A stretch of 64,000 nucleotides of DNA from Atlantibacter hermannii (GTDB taxonomy: Bacteria; Pseudomonadota; Gammaproteobacteria; Enterobacterales; Enterobacteriaceae): positions 2,976,001-3,040,000 of the forward strand of contig LR134136.1 in NCBI GenBank assembly GCA_900635495.1, written 5' to 3'. The notes beneath the pieces were generated by a model. It was not told the origin of the DNA. It made no database searches and saw only the letters and a program-made list of their open reading frames with translations. This document shows positions 37,190 through 45,526 of this stretch, in pieces (position 1 is the first letter of the stretch; each line of letters starts with the position of its first letter). Position numbers and translations under genes: made by a program.

Positions 37190-38340
37190 TGATGCCTCTG
37201 TAAGCGCACCAGTTTAGTTCCACAAAATTTTTGAGCTTTCCGTCTTCTCATCCCTCAGCCGGTATTCTTCCAACGTCAGGTTATTCAGGGATCCATGGGG
37301 CCGCTCACTGTTGTATTCCTTCAGCCAGCGTCCCGTTATTTCCCGTGCTTCATTCCGTGTTCTAAACAGATAAAAATCCAAAATTTTTGTCCGGAACGTT
37401 CGGTTTAAGCATTTTGCGTAGGTTTACCTGGCGTGATAAATTCCAGCATTACGCCATTGCCCTCACCCCATTATGCCAGATCCAGTGATATCGGTTTTGG
37501 CCCGGTATCCATTCGCATCTTCAGCGGATATCCACAGTTTGCCACTATATAGTCCGATACTCTTACAACCCGCTGCGCCGGGATATTCAGGTCATTTTCG
37601 ATAGCCAGAATCTCACAGTTAAAATCACCCACGACGTTTAAGAGCCGAAAGCGTCGGCTACATTTCAGGGCGTCGTGCGTAAAATCAAACGACCAGCTTT
37701 GGTTGAGCGCTTCCGACGTTGCCAGCGGAGCTGTATTGCGCACCGGCAGGAATTGTTTAACCTTACGAGGACAATTCAGTTTCAGCAGACAGTAAATCCG
37801 ATGTACGCGCTTGTGGTTCCGCGCATCTCTCTGTCTACGACAGTATCTGAAAAAGCTTCTTAAATTCGTTGCGGGAATAGCATTAATCTACCTCAATCAG
37901 CCTCCTGATCACCGCCCCATCACGTTGCGTATCCAGTTGATAACGAAACACCGTCCTGCTCAGTGATAGTATCTTACATGCCTGGCGTATGCTCATCGGA
38001 AACTGCGTAGTCAGACAGTTGACGGGCTCACGCTTTATCGCTGGTGCTAAAGCTTTTTTTCAATAACGGTTTGCTGTGCGTGGTTTTTAAGACTAAGAGG
38101 TCGGCGAACATCTGCTTCAGCCGGTGGTTCTCATCTTCCAAGTCTTTACGTTTTCCTATATCAGCGGCTTACATCCCGCCATATTTCGCCTTCCAGTAGT
38201 TTTAGTAGTTGGAAGGCGAAATAGCGGCCTCGCAACAGACATCTTTGACGATTCTGCCCGCTTTGCCTCATTTCAGTACGGTGGTGACCTAGTCCCCAGT
38301 GAATTGGATCTTACACATAGCGATCTCCTAAAGGGACATA
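37190..38340 (-). mobile_element. Degenerate IS3-family (IS407-like) insertion sequence
   Basis: Relic of an IS3-family element with broken orfA and orfB on the minus strand. The orfA start lies near 38318 (MCKIQFTGD, then a stop) and continues with GRIVKDVC and DLEDENHRLKQMFADL in mixed frames. orfB fragments include SWSFDFTHDALKCSRRFR (first DDE aspartate), LNIPAQRVVRVSDYIVAN, and a terminal RTKILDFYLFRTRNEAREI to SSKILWN ending near 37214. Several stops, frame breaks and a missing stretch around the catalytic Glu make it inactive. Terminal inverted repeats were not resolved. It sits between gmd and the GT2 gene inside the O-antigen locus. Confidence 0.85.
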
Positions 38341-38453
38341 ATCAGTATGTCGGAAGATATCTAAAAGAGAATGAGCCGTTTTGAGGGGATATTTATGCCA
38401 ATAATTACCGCAATTTTTTGCACAGAACATTTTCCTATTTTGAAAAAAACAGA

Positions 38454-39230
38454 TTACGCGTTTAATAACTCAGCCATCCACTGCGGGACAGGTTCGTTTT
38501 CGATTTTAAAACCTAAAAGCAGATTTTCCTTAAAACCGGAGGTTATTACGTAATGTCTTTCTTGTAAAAAAAGCTCTTGGTACTTCTCCGGATGTTTACG
38601 GTAAAGCAAAACATCCTTTTGGAAAAACCGTGCGCGACTACTCGCAGACTCACGCTCTTTAGAGCGCAGTTGCGCCGGATGGAATACATCAACATCTTTT
38701 GCATAAGGCACCAAACCTAACTGTTGCATGCGCCACCCAAAATCCGTGTCTTCCCGAAAATGGGGATGGTCAAACTGCAGATCAAACCCGCCTAAATATT
38801 GAAAAACTGAGTTTCTGACCATTAGATTGGCAGTCATAAATCCAATACTTTCAAAACCAACATTGGTAACTGGACGCCAGTTATCATCACCATGATGGTC
38901 CGAGATGATGATACCTTCAACACCGACAACGCCTTCGACTTCAAAATATTTTCGGGCGTTGGCCAACCAATTTGCTCCTGGTCGACAATCGTCATCGGTG
39001 AAAGCAATAACCTTGCCCTGAGCCAGCATAGCCCCTGTATTTCTCGCCCTGACGGCCCCTTTGACTGGTGAATGGTAATAACAAAGAGGGAAGCCGAAAT
39101 CGCGCCCACGTTCAGACCACGGTTTTTCACTCTGATCGACAATAATGACTTCAAAATCACGTTCTGTCTGCTTTTGCAAACAGCTCACCAAGTCAAGAAG
39201 TTGATCTGGGCGTTCATAGCTTGGGATCAC
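38454..39230 (-). CDS. GT2-family glycosyltransferase
   Basis: GT-A fold glycosyltransferase of 258 aa, probably acting on the O-chain in the cytoplasm. Motifs: VIPSYERPDQLLDLV at the start, VIIVDQS, RNTGAMLAQGKVIAFTDDDCRPG with the DDD metal/donor site, GGFDLQFDHPHFREDTDFGWRM with the ED-(x)-D catalytic region. No membrane segment is present. The GTG start at 39230 lies 17 bases inside the preceding gene and no ATG fits better. The IS relic follows directly, so the locus was once continuous or has lost genes here. Acceptor and sugar are unknown. Confidence 0.78.
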   Translation of the reverse strand: MIPSYERPDQLLDLVSCLQKQTERDFEVIIVDQSEKPWSERGRDFGFPLCYYHSPVKGAVRARNTGAMLAQGKVIAFTDDDCRPGANWLANARKYFEVEGVVGVEGIIISDHHGDDNWRPVTNVGFESIGFMTANLMVRNSVFQYLGGFDLQFDHPHFREDTDFGWRMQQLGLVPYAKDVDVFHPAQLRSKERESASSRARFFQKDVLLYRKHPEKYQELFLQERHYVITSGFKENLLLGFKIENEPVPQWMAELLNA

Positions 39231-41556
39231 AACGGAAAAAATGGGGCTGTGGCTGGTTAGCTAATTGAGCTCTGGAAGATAGCATTCTACCAACAATATC
39301 GGAGATACGTTCCCATGCATAGCTGCTTTCCACACAGGCCCGTGCAGCTGTTCCCACTTTTCTACGGTACTCGTTTTCAAACAAGTCACTAATAGCGGTG
39401 GCAAACGCTTCTTTCGTTGGCTCAACCACCAACATGGCGGTCAGCCCTCCGGTATCGATACCACGAGCGCCGATTTTAGTGGTTACTGTCGGCATTGCCA
39501 TTGACATAAAGTCAAACATTTTAATGTTAGTGCCCGAGCCAGAGAACATCGGATTCACAGCTATATCAGCGGCGGAGAGCCACAATGCTTTGTCCTCTTC
39601 ACTCAACATACCGGTAACATGCACGTTTTTGTATTTAACTTTTTCGACAACACTACCTACGCCACCAGCAATGACGAAGGTCACCTCTGGCACCAAAGGC
39701 GCCAATGTTTCTGCAATAAATTTGGCAGCTTCAACGTTAGGTCCGTAGGCACTGCCGATAAAGATAGCAAGCTTGTCATCAGCCGCGTATTTCAATGCTA
39801 CTTTCGCTGCGCTACGTTCATCGTCTCCCGGCACCTGATGTGTAAATGCCATCACACCATTAGGTACCACCCGCATTTTTTCTGGTGAGAACTCATAGAT
39901 GCGATAAAAACGCAACAAATCCTCCTGCGAACATGCCAATATGAGATCGGCACGCTGACCAAGCAAGTATTCGTCGGCAATAACCTGACGTATCGCTGCT
40001 AACTCCGCTACATTGCTGTCATCAAATAGCTGAGCTCGCAAATACCCTTCAACATTTTGCGAGTCATAAACTACAACTTTACCCTGTAACAGGTTAGGAT
40101 CGATAAGCGGATATACCCAAGGGTGAGAAAAGACCACCACTTCAGCCTGCTTAATATTCTCGATAACGCTCGTAAGGTAATCAGGAGATAAATGTCCTTG
40201 TTGGCTAAATACAACGTCAATTACCGTTTTTCCATTGGCCTGAGCAGCCCATTCCTGCGCAGCAAGATGATGCTCCTGGCTAAGAGGAATATTAATCTCC
40301 TCAAGGCCTGGACTTAGCTGATGCCTGCGATATTTCTCTCCCGGCCAGTCATAAGAACCTACATACGTAGCTTTTACGTTCTCCCCTAAGCCATGATACA
40401 GTCCCAGCAAACGTAAACGACCGCCACCAATAGGTGGATCTATAGGTTGCATGTCCGCGACAACAACACTGAGCGGCATTTCTTTCAGAGTGACTTGAGG
40501 AGCCATAGCTGCGGAAATAAGCTGTTTACTCACTGTCGCCCAGGACATCCCCTTGATCAGCTCATGGCCCCGTTGACCCATCGCAATTGCTGAGGACACA
40601 TTATTGAACAGCCATTCAAATCCCTCACACAACGCCTCTGGATTCGCTTCGCAAATCAACCCCGTTTCTTTATGTTTGACAAAAAAGGTTGGCTCACCAG
40701 AATCAGCACAGGTAATAACAGGCTTACCGCTGGCAAATCCTTCCAGAGTCACGTACCCGTAATCTTCTTTCTTCGGTACAAAAGCAATCGCCAAAGCATT
40801 AGCATAGTAATCCAGCAGCTCTTCATCACTCAGACGACCGACAAATTCAATCCGACTGTCACCCGCGGCAAGAGCCTTAAGTTCCTGTTCCGCCTCCCCT
40901 GTCCCTGCGATAACTAATCTAAGCGGAAGCGACGAAGCTTTAACGGCTTCAATGGCAAGATGAACACGCTTCCAGGGATGTAAACGCCCAGGAAGAAAGA
41001 AGTAATCTCCGGTTGTTCCTTGTTTGAAGCCATTAACACCTAACGGTGGATGTATCACATCACAATGAATACCTCGCCAGCGATACAATCGATTGGAAAC
41101 TTCATGGCCAATGGCGAACTTTGCTTTTACTCGTGAAATTGCCTCAAAATCCCATTGATGCAACATGGCCCGCTCAGCCAAACGAATCGGATCATCACCA
41201 GGAAAAGTCTCGTAAAACATATCATCAAACACACGGACGGTGTGTACCAGGTACATCACATGATTAGGATGATTAACAGCATAACTTGGCGTTTTGGTCG
41301 AAACAACTGCATCAAAACGGCTAAGATCCAGATCACGGCAGTACTGATAGTTCTTACTAATCTGGTCGAAAGAAGATTCATCGGCAATAACTTGCACAAT
41401 CTCTGCGTCGCAACCAATTTCAATTAGTCCCGCTAATAATCCCTGATAGAAGCGCTCAGCTCCTCCGGCCTCTCCCTGTGCAGACTCTGTCGTTAATACG
41501 GCAACACGTAACCCTTTGAATTTCTCAAGCTCAGGGTATTGATTACAGTAATTCAC
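39214..41556 (-). CDS. Two-module GT4 glycosyltransferase (candidate O-chain polymerase)
   Basis: 780-aa protein made of two GT-B/GT4 modules. Module 1 (about 10-345) has TTESAQGEAGGAERFYQGLL, DYFFLPGRLHPWKRVHLAIEA and FVPKKEDYGYVTLEGFASGKPV. Module 2 (about 365-770) starts with LPLSVVVADMQPIDPPIGGGR and carries LAIFIGSAYGPNVEAAKFI and NPMFSGSGTNIKMFDFMSMAMP. Multi-domain GT4 enzymes such as WbdA of E. coli O9a polymerise the repeat unit in ABC-dependent O-antigens, and this protein occupies the same position, next to the methyltransferase terminator, with a four-base overlap. Whether module 2 is catalytic is unclear because its donor motif (MFSGSGTNIKMFDFM) is diverged from E-x7-E. Confidence 0.78.
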   Translation of the reverse strand: MNYCNQYPELEKFKGLRVAVLTTESAQGEAGGAERFYQGLLAGLIEIGCDAEIVQVIADESSFDQISKNYQYCRDLDLSRFDAVVSTKTPSYAVNHPNHVMYLVHTVRVFDDMFYETFPGDDPIRLAERAMLHQWDFEAISRVKAKFAIGHEVSNRLYRWRGIHCDVIHPPLGVNGFKQGTTGDYFFLPGRLHPWKRVHLAIEAVKASSLPLRLVIAGTGEAEQELKALAAGDSRIEFVGRLSDEELLDYYANALAIAFVPKKEDYGYVTLEGFASGKPVITCADSGEPTFFVKHKETGLICEANPEALCEGFEWLFNNVSSAIAMGQRGHELIKGMSWATVSKQLISAAMAPQVTLKEMPLSVVVADMQPIDPPIGGGRLRLLGLYHGLGENVKATYVGSYDWPGEKYRRHQLSPGLEEINIPLSQEHHLAAQEWAAQANGKTVIDVVFSQQGHLSPDYLTSVIENIKQAEVVVFSHPWVYPLIDPNLLQGKVVVYDSQNVEGYLRAQLFDDSNVAELAAIRQVIADEYLLGQRADLILACSQEDLLRFYRIYEFSPEKMRVVPNGVMAFTHQVPGDDERSAAKVALKYAADDKLAIFIGSAYGPNVEAAKFIAETLAPLVPEVTFVIAGGVGSVVEKVKYKNVHVTGMLSEEDKALWLSAADIAVNPMFSGSGTNIKMFDFMSMAMPTVTTKIGARGIDTGGLTAMLVVEPTKEAFATAISDLFENEYRRKVGTAARACVESSYAWERISDIVGRMLSSRAQLANQPQPHFFRCDPKL

Positions 41557-43022
41557 TGTGGGCTCCTTTCGTCTTCGGCGGCCTTAAGCTCATCCTTGAT
41601 TCTGCTGTGCAATTCATCAAGACTCAGCGAGTTAGATGATTTAAATGATGTAAAAGAGCTATTTTTTTCCGACAGTAATTCATTTGTCGAGAAAGTTGTG
41701 CGAGGGTTACTTCCAACCAAGGCTTTGAGATAAAGACTTCTTAAAAAAGAATACAATCCCAGTTTTTTAACTGTACAGACCGTATAATGCCTCAACCGTG
41801 GCTTACTATTGAATGTTCGGATCAGTTTGCGTACCCCACGACTAAATAAGGATACCTTTTGAGCCTCGCTATTCACATCCTTACCGTTTTTTATACGCCC
41901 GAGAAAACGTACCGGAGAACTAACCCGCCATGAAGTACTGCTATAAATCTGCTCAGTGTGGTTTTTCAGTAAGATAATTTCATGTTCGAGATCATGAATG
42001 CGCGCTTGCGAAGCAATGTATGCCTGAGAAAGGCCATCATATGCAATATGCACTCGCTCATTTTCTGCTGATAACATTGATACTTTTTGCACTAGTTCAT
42101 CATACTGGCGCGTATTATTTAAATGCTCAAGGATGTCACCGATGTTAAGCGTTAACTTATCTAGACTCTTATTTTTTTGGTGCAACACATTGATCAATGA
42201 ATTTAATTCATTACTATTTTCTTTCACAACCGTTATAGCATTTACCATACTATCGTTACTTAGAACACTTTCGGCCACTTGCCGTTTATAATTATCGAGC
42301 TCCTGTATTGCGACCTCTGCATTTTTTATTGCTGTAAAATGATCGTAAGTTTGATAATCATCAAAAACGTTTGGGGGGTATTTAAGAGAGATCAAAAGTT
42401 CTTTATGCTCTACAGAGACGTAAAAACGATTAAGCCCATCAGCATAGGCAAATAAATAATTTTTATCTATCAAAAAAGCTTCAATTTCCGAATGCGTTTC
42501 TATTTGCGTATTAGGGAATGTGGACTCAACGACGACTACCCATGGACGGTACTGGTTCCAATCATTCCCTTTCAGTACTGAAAGCTCCAAACCTTCAACA
42601 TCCACTTTCAAAAAGTGAATGTTCTCAGGTTGAAATTCGGCACAAACGTCAGCCAGAGTCCTGACCGCGACATTATACCATTCACCCTTATAACCATCGG
42701 CTTCATGGGCTTTAACTACCTCTTTGTCCAGAGTTGCCCAACCGCGGTTATCACACTCCCAGATTTCTAATTCACCCGCACTTTCATTCAATGCATAGTT
42801 CAGATTGATATCTTGAGGACGATCGGCAACCAGCGCATTAAAATGGCTCCGAACTGGCTCAATATTTATTCCGCGCCACCCTTGGTTGTAAAACGAGCGC
42901 GTGACAGAATCTATAATAGGATCATTCGCCCCAACGTCTATATAGAATCCATTCTCAACATTTTTTAGTGCTTTCCAGAGCACTACATCCTCTAGATTCT
43001 GTGCATATGAAATAAAACTCAT
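41553..43022 (-). CDS. FkbM-family methyltransferase with long coiled coil (candidate O-chain terminator)
   Basis: 489-aa protein. Residues 1-205 are an FkbM-type SAM-dependent methyltransferase: GFYIDVGANDPIIDSVTRSF (SAM loop), GINIEPV and IHFLKVDVEGLELSVLKG. Residues about 230-370 are helical with heptad-like spacing (LINVLHQKNKSLDKLTL, LSAENERVHIAY, HDLEHEIILLKN), predicted coiled coil. The tail has SSTSWRVSSPVRFLGR, a motif often seen in polysaccharide proteins, and a basic C-terminus that could contact the membrane. The layout recalls WbdD of E. coli O8/O9a, which caps the chain and sets its length with a coiled-coil ruler, though no kinase domain is seen here. Adjacent wzt and polymerase genes overlap it by four bases each. 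Confidence 0.75.
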   Translation of the reverse strand: MSFISYAQNLEDVVLWKALKNVENGFYIDVGANDPIIDSVTRSFYNQGWRGINIEPVRSHFNALVADRPQDINLNYALNESAGELEIWECDNRGWATLDKEVVKAHEADGYKGEWYNVAVRTLADVCAEFQPENIHFLKVDVEGLELSVLKGNDWNQYRPWVVVVESTFPNTQIETHSEIEAFLIDKNYLFAYADGLNRFYVSVEHKELLISLKYPPNVFDDYQTYDHFTAIKNAEVAIQELDNYKRQVAESVLSNDSMVNAITVVKENSNELNSLINVLHQKNKSLDKLTLNIGDILEHLNNTRQYDELVQKVSMLSAENERVHIAYDGLSQAYIASQARIHDLEHEIILLKNHTEQIYSSTSWRVSSPVRFLGRIKNGKDVNSEAQKVSLFSRGVRKLIRTFNSKPRLRHYTVCTVKKLGLYSFLRSLYLKALVGSNPRTTFSTNELLSEKNSSFTSFKSSNSLSLDELHSRIKDELKAAEDERSPQ

Positions 43023-44242
43023 TTTTTATAAATTCCTATTTTTGGGTCTAACCATGTCAGACCGACAAAATTGGCTTTATCAATATTGACGACATTAAAA
43101 AGCAAGGCTAAATCGCGCCACTCGTAATTATTGACTAAATGAGTATCAGTGCTTACAAGTGCTGTTTGTATTGAGTAACTTCCTGGGCCAAGATTCGCAT
43201 CAAAACTGAAGTCATAAACTAACGTTGTTCCAGCCTTGACGTTATCAACGACCTTTTTCTTAAGATCAGTATTCGTGCCATATAGCACCTGTCCTAAACG
43301 GTCTTTAATACCATATCCCAACACCAAGCGAGGAATATCCTTATTGACCTTAACTTCAATATGCAAAATGACAGGTTGACCGACATTAACAATTTCAATC
43401 AGTTTTTTGTTTTCGTCTAATAATCCGATTTCAGAGACTTCAGCTTCGCCAGTACCTGAGATAGTTTGAGTTTTCCCTTCAGCCGTGATTTTTTGCTCAA
43501 CTTTCTGATTCTGCTTTGCAGCCAGCAGAGCATTGTAATAATCCATCACTGCTTCAGGCTCACCCTCCATTTCTATACGGCCAGCATTAAGCAAAATAGC
43601 TCTATCACAAATGCTCTGGATCGCTTGTTTATCATGAGACACGATTAATAACGTGGTTCCCTGCCGACGAAACTCACGGATCCTTTCAAAGCTCTTATGC
43701 TGAAAGTAATCATCACCAACAGACAAAGCCTCATCGACTATTAATACGTCAGGGCGGATAGCAGTCGCCACGCTAAATGCCAAACGCATCTGCATACCGC
43801 TCGAATAGACCCGAACAGGGCTATCAAGATAGTCCCCAATTTCAGCAAAATCTTCTATTTGCGGCATCAGCTTGCTAATGTCATCAGCATGCAGCCCCAT
43901 CAACTGCCCCGCCATATATACATTCTGACGGCCGGTGAAATCGGGATGAAAACCCATACCCAGCTCCAGCAATGCGGCTACACGTCCAGAAATATGGATA
44001 TTACCTCTTGTGGGCTGACTAGTGCCGGTGATCATTTTTAACAATGTGCTCTTACCAGCGCCATTGATGCCTATAATACCCACAGCCTCACCAGGATTAA
44101 CGGTAAAATTGATATCTTTTAATACCCATTTCAATTGATGCCTGGCGGCATTTCCAGGGAAAAACCACTCGGCCAGACGTGCCCAGCGGTTAGGATATTG
44201 TTTAAAAGCTTTTCCAATATTACTTACAGTAATAGTACTCAT
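43019..44242 (-). CDS. wzt: O-antigen ABC transporter, ATP-binding subunit with C-terminal carbohydrate-binding domain
   Basis: Wzt drives export of the finished undecaprenyl-linked O-chain through Wzm. The start at 44242 (MSTITVSNIGKAFKQYPNRW) gives 407 aa; an upstream in-frame ATG lies within wzm. The nucleotide-binding domain (1-250) has Walker A GINGAGKST at 58-66, the signature YSSGMQMRLAF, Walker B VLIVDEAL and the H-loop LIVSHD. After a linker the C-terminal beta-sandwich (about 265-407, ISGTGEAEVSEIGLLDEN onward) corresponds to the domain that in O9a Wzt binds the capped non-reducing end of the chain. Coupled to wzm by a TAATG overlap. Confidence 0.9.
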   Translation of the reverse strand: MSTITVSNIGKAFKQYPNRWARLAEWFFPGNAARHQLKWVLKDINFTVNPGEAVGIIGINGAGKSTLLKMITGTSQPTRGNIHISGRVAALLELGMGFHPDFTGRQNVYMAGQLMGLHADDISKLMPQIEDFAEIGDYLDSPVRVYSSGMQMRLAFSVATAIRPDVLIVDEALSVGDDYFQHKSFERIREFRRQGTTLLIVSHDKQAIQSICDRAILLNAGRIEMEGEPEAVMDYYNALLAAKQNQKVEQKITAEGKTQTISGTGEAEVSEIGLLDENKKLIEIVNVGQPVILHIEVKVNKDIPRLVLGYGIKDRLGQVLYGTNTDLKKKVVDNVKAGTTLVYDFSFDANLGPGSYSIQTALVSTDTHLVNNYEWRDLALLFNVVNIDKANFVGLTWLDPKIGIYKK

Positions 44243-45036
44243 TAAAGTTCGTCCACCATTTCTGCTGCACGCTTTTGGAATAGTCGCATTCCCAGAAAAC
44301 ACAGCAACAAACCTATTATTGTCGCAGGTAATATGCCATACCAATCAGGCCACTCACCTTTAACCAATACAGTTTGGCAAGCCATCACAATACCAGCCAT
44401 AGGATTATATGACACGTATCCTTGTAAGTTATCTGGTAAAATCGTCGGAGAGTAAACAATAGGCGTTAGCCAGAACCAAAATAGCAAAAATATTCCAAAA
44501 AACTGACCTATATCACTGAAAAATACGTTTAGCACACCAATCGTCATTCCCAAGCCGATGGCAAAGATAATTAACACAAAGATGACTGGGATAATTGATA
44601 ATATCACCATCCCTGGGAAGTACCCGCTAACCAAAAGGAAAATACAGAAAATAGCTGCTACAATTAAAAAGTTAAGAACTGCACTACCAACAATTATTGC
44701 TGGAATACAGATTCGTGGGAAATTTATTTTTTTCAGTAGGTTCCCGTTATCAACAAACATGACCTGAGAACGAGAAATTATTTCAGCGAATAAACCCCAA
44801 CTTAATATTCCCGCACATAGATAAATACTATAAGCGAATGAGTGGTCAACACCAGGTAGTTTTGCTCGCATGACCTGTGAGAAGATGACTGTATAAATCA
44901 CAATCATTGCTAATGGATTAAGAACATTCCATACAGCCCCTAACAACGAGTTTCTATATTTAGTTTGAAATTCTCGCTTAATACTACCTAAAATAAAACT
45001 GCGATAACGCCACAGTCCCTTAATCATATTAAACAT
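44242..45036 (-). CDS. wzm: O-antigen ABC transporter, permease subunit
   Basis: ABC-2 type inner-membrane permease of 264 aa with about six helices. Characteristic sequences are KREFQTKYRNSLLGAVWNVLNPLAMIVIY at the cytosolic N-terminus, AGILSWGLFAEIISRSQ, and FWFWLTPIVYSPTILPDNLQGYVSYNPM, as in Wzm/KpsM-type exporters. Together with Wzt it moves polymeric O-antigen to the periplasm, so no Wzx/Wzy pair is required; none is present in this locus. The gene lies 490 bases downstream of manB, separated by a decayed DNA stretch. Confidence 0.92.
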   Translation of the reverse strand: MFNMIKGLWRYRSFILGSIKREFQTKYRNSLLGAVWNVLNPLAMIVIYTVIFSQVMRAKLPGVDHSFAYSIYLCAGILSWGLFAEIISRSQVMFVDNGNLLKKINFPRICIPAIIVGSAVLNFLIVAAIFCIFLLVSGYFPGMVILSIIPVIFVLIIFAIGLGMTIGVLNVFFSDIGQFFGIFLLFWFWLTPIVYSPTILPDNLQGYVSYNPMAGIVMACQTVLVKGEWPDWYGILPATIIGLLLCFLGMRLFQKRAAEMVDEL

Positions 45037-45526
45037 TATTTATGGATTCCTATAATGATATTTTATATCTCTTTCAATTGTTTATCGACAATATCTTTCT
45101 CATTCCTAGCTCAATATTCAGCCTTAACAGCGCTTCAGTGTTAGAACAATCGTTGTTAATGCGCCATTTAATAAAAAACCGCATAGAGATGCCGTTTGCC
45201 TCTATCATCAATAATAGCCGTTTTACATTCTATGTGTTAAATTTCAACGATTACTTTCTCAACATTCGCAACCTGATAATTTACTTCACTACTACATGAG
45301 AATTCGCTCATGCGTTTGATGACCAGCGCCATCAACTTCAGGGAATCTTGCGTGCGCTATTTGTAAAATATGAATGTGTATAAAACATATCAACGATAAT
45401 GAAATTATTATATTCCATACAGCAGCCAAAAAACAGTTTTGATATTTTTTTAGATTCCCTTTCAATATTACCTGAAATAATTACGCGATAATATATTTTT
45501 GCTTTGTCAAATTCATCACGAACAGT
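45037..45526 (-). pseudogene. Non-coding gap holding a decayed 3' fragment of a second manB
   Basis: No intact gene. Between about 45108 and 45345 the minus strand resembles the last third of the neighbouring manB: the tract equivalent to NTEPLLRLNVES reads here as NTEALLRLNIE, and blocks around 45290-45335 match the manB region encoding GEMQAF-type sequence, with many substitutions and frame breaks. The rest (45346-45526) is AT-rich and featureless. I read it as a relic of an older phosphomannomutase gene left by exchange of the locus. Confidence 0.6.

Noticed and set aside
38371..38553. Plus-strand 60-codon frame beside the IS relic
   Set aside because: It is largely antisense to the end of the GT2 gene and has no recognisable features.
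45042..45299. Plus-strand 85-codon frame between manB and wzm
   Set aside because: It has no start context or recognisable product and is antisense to the decayed manB relic.
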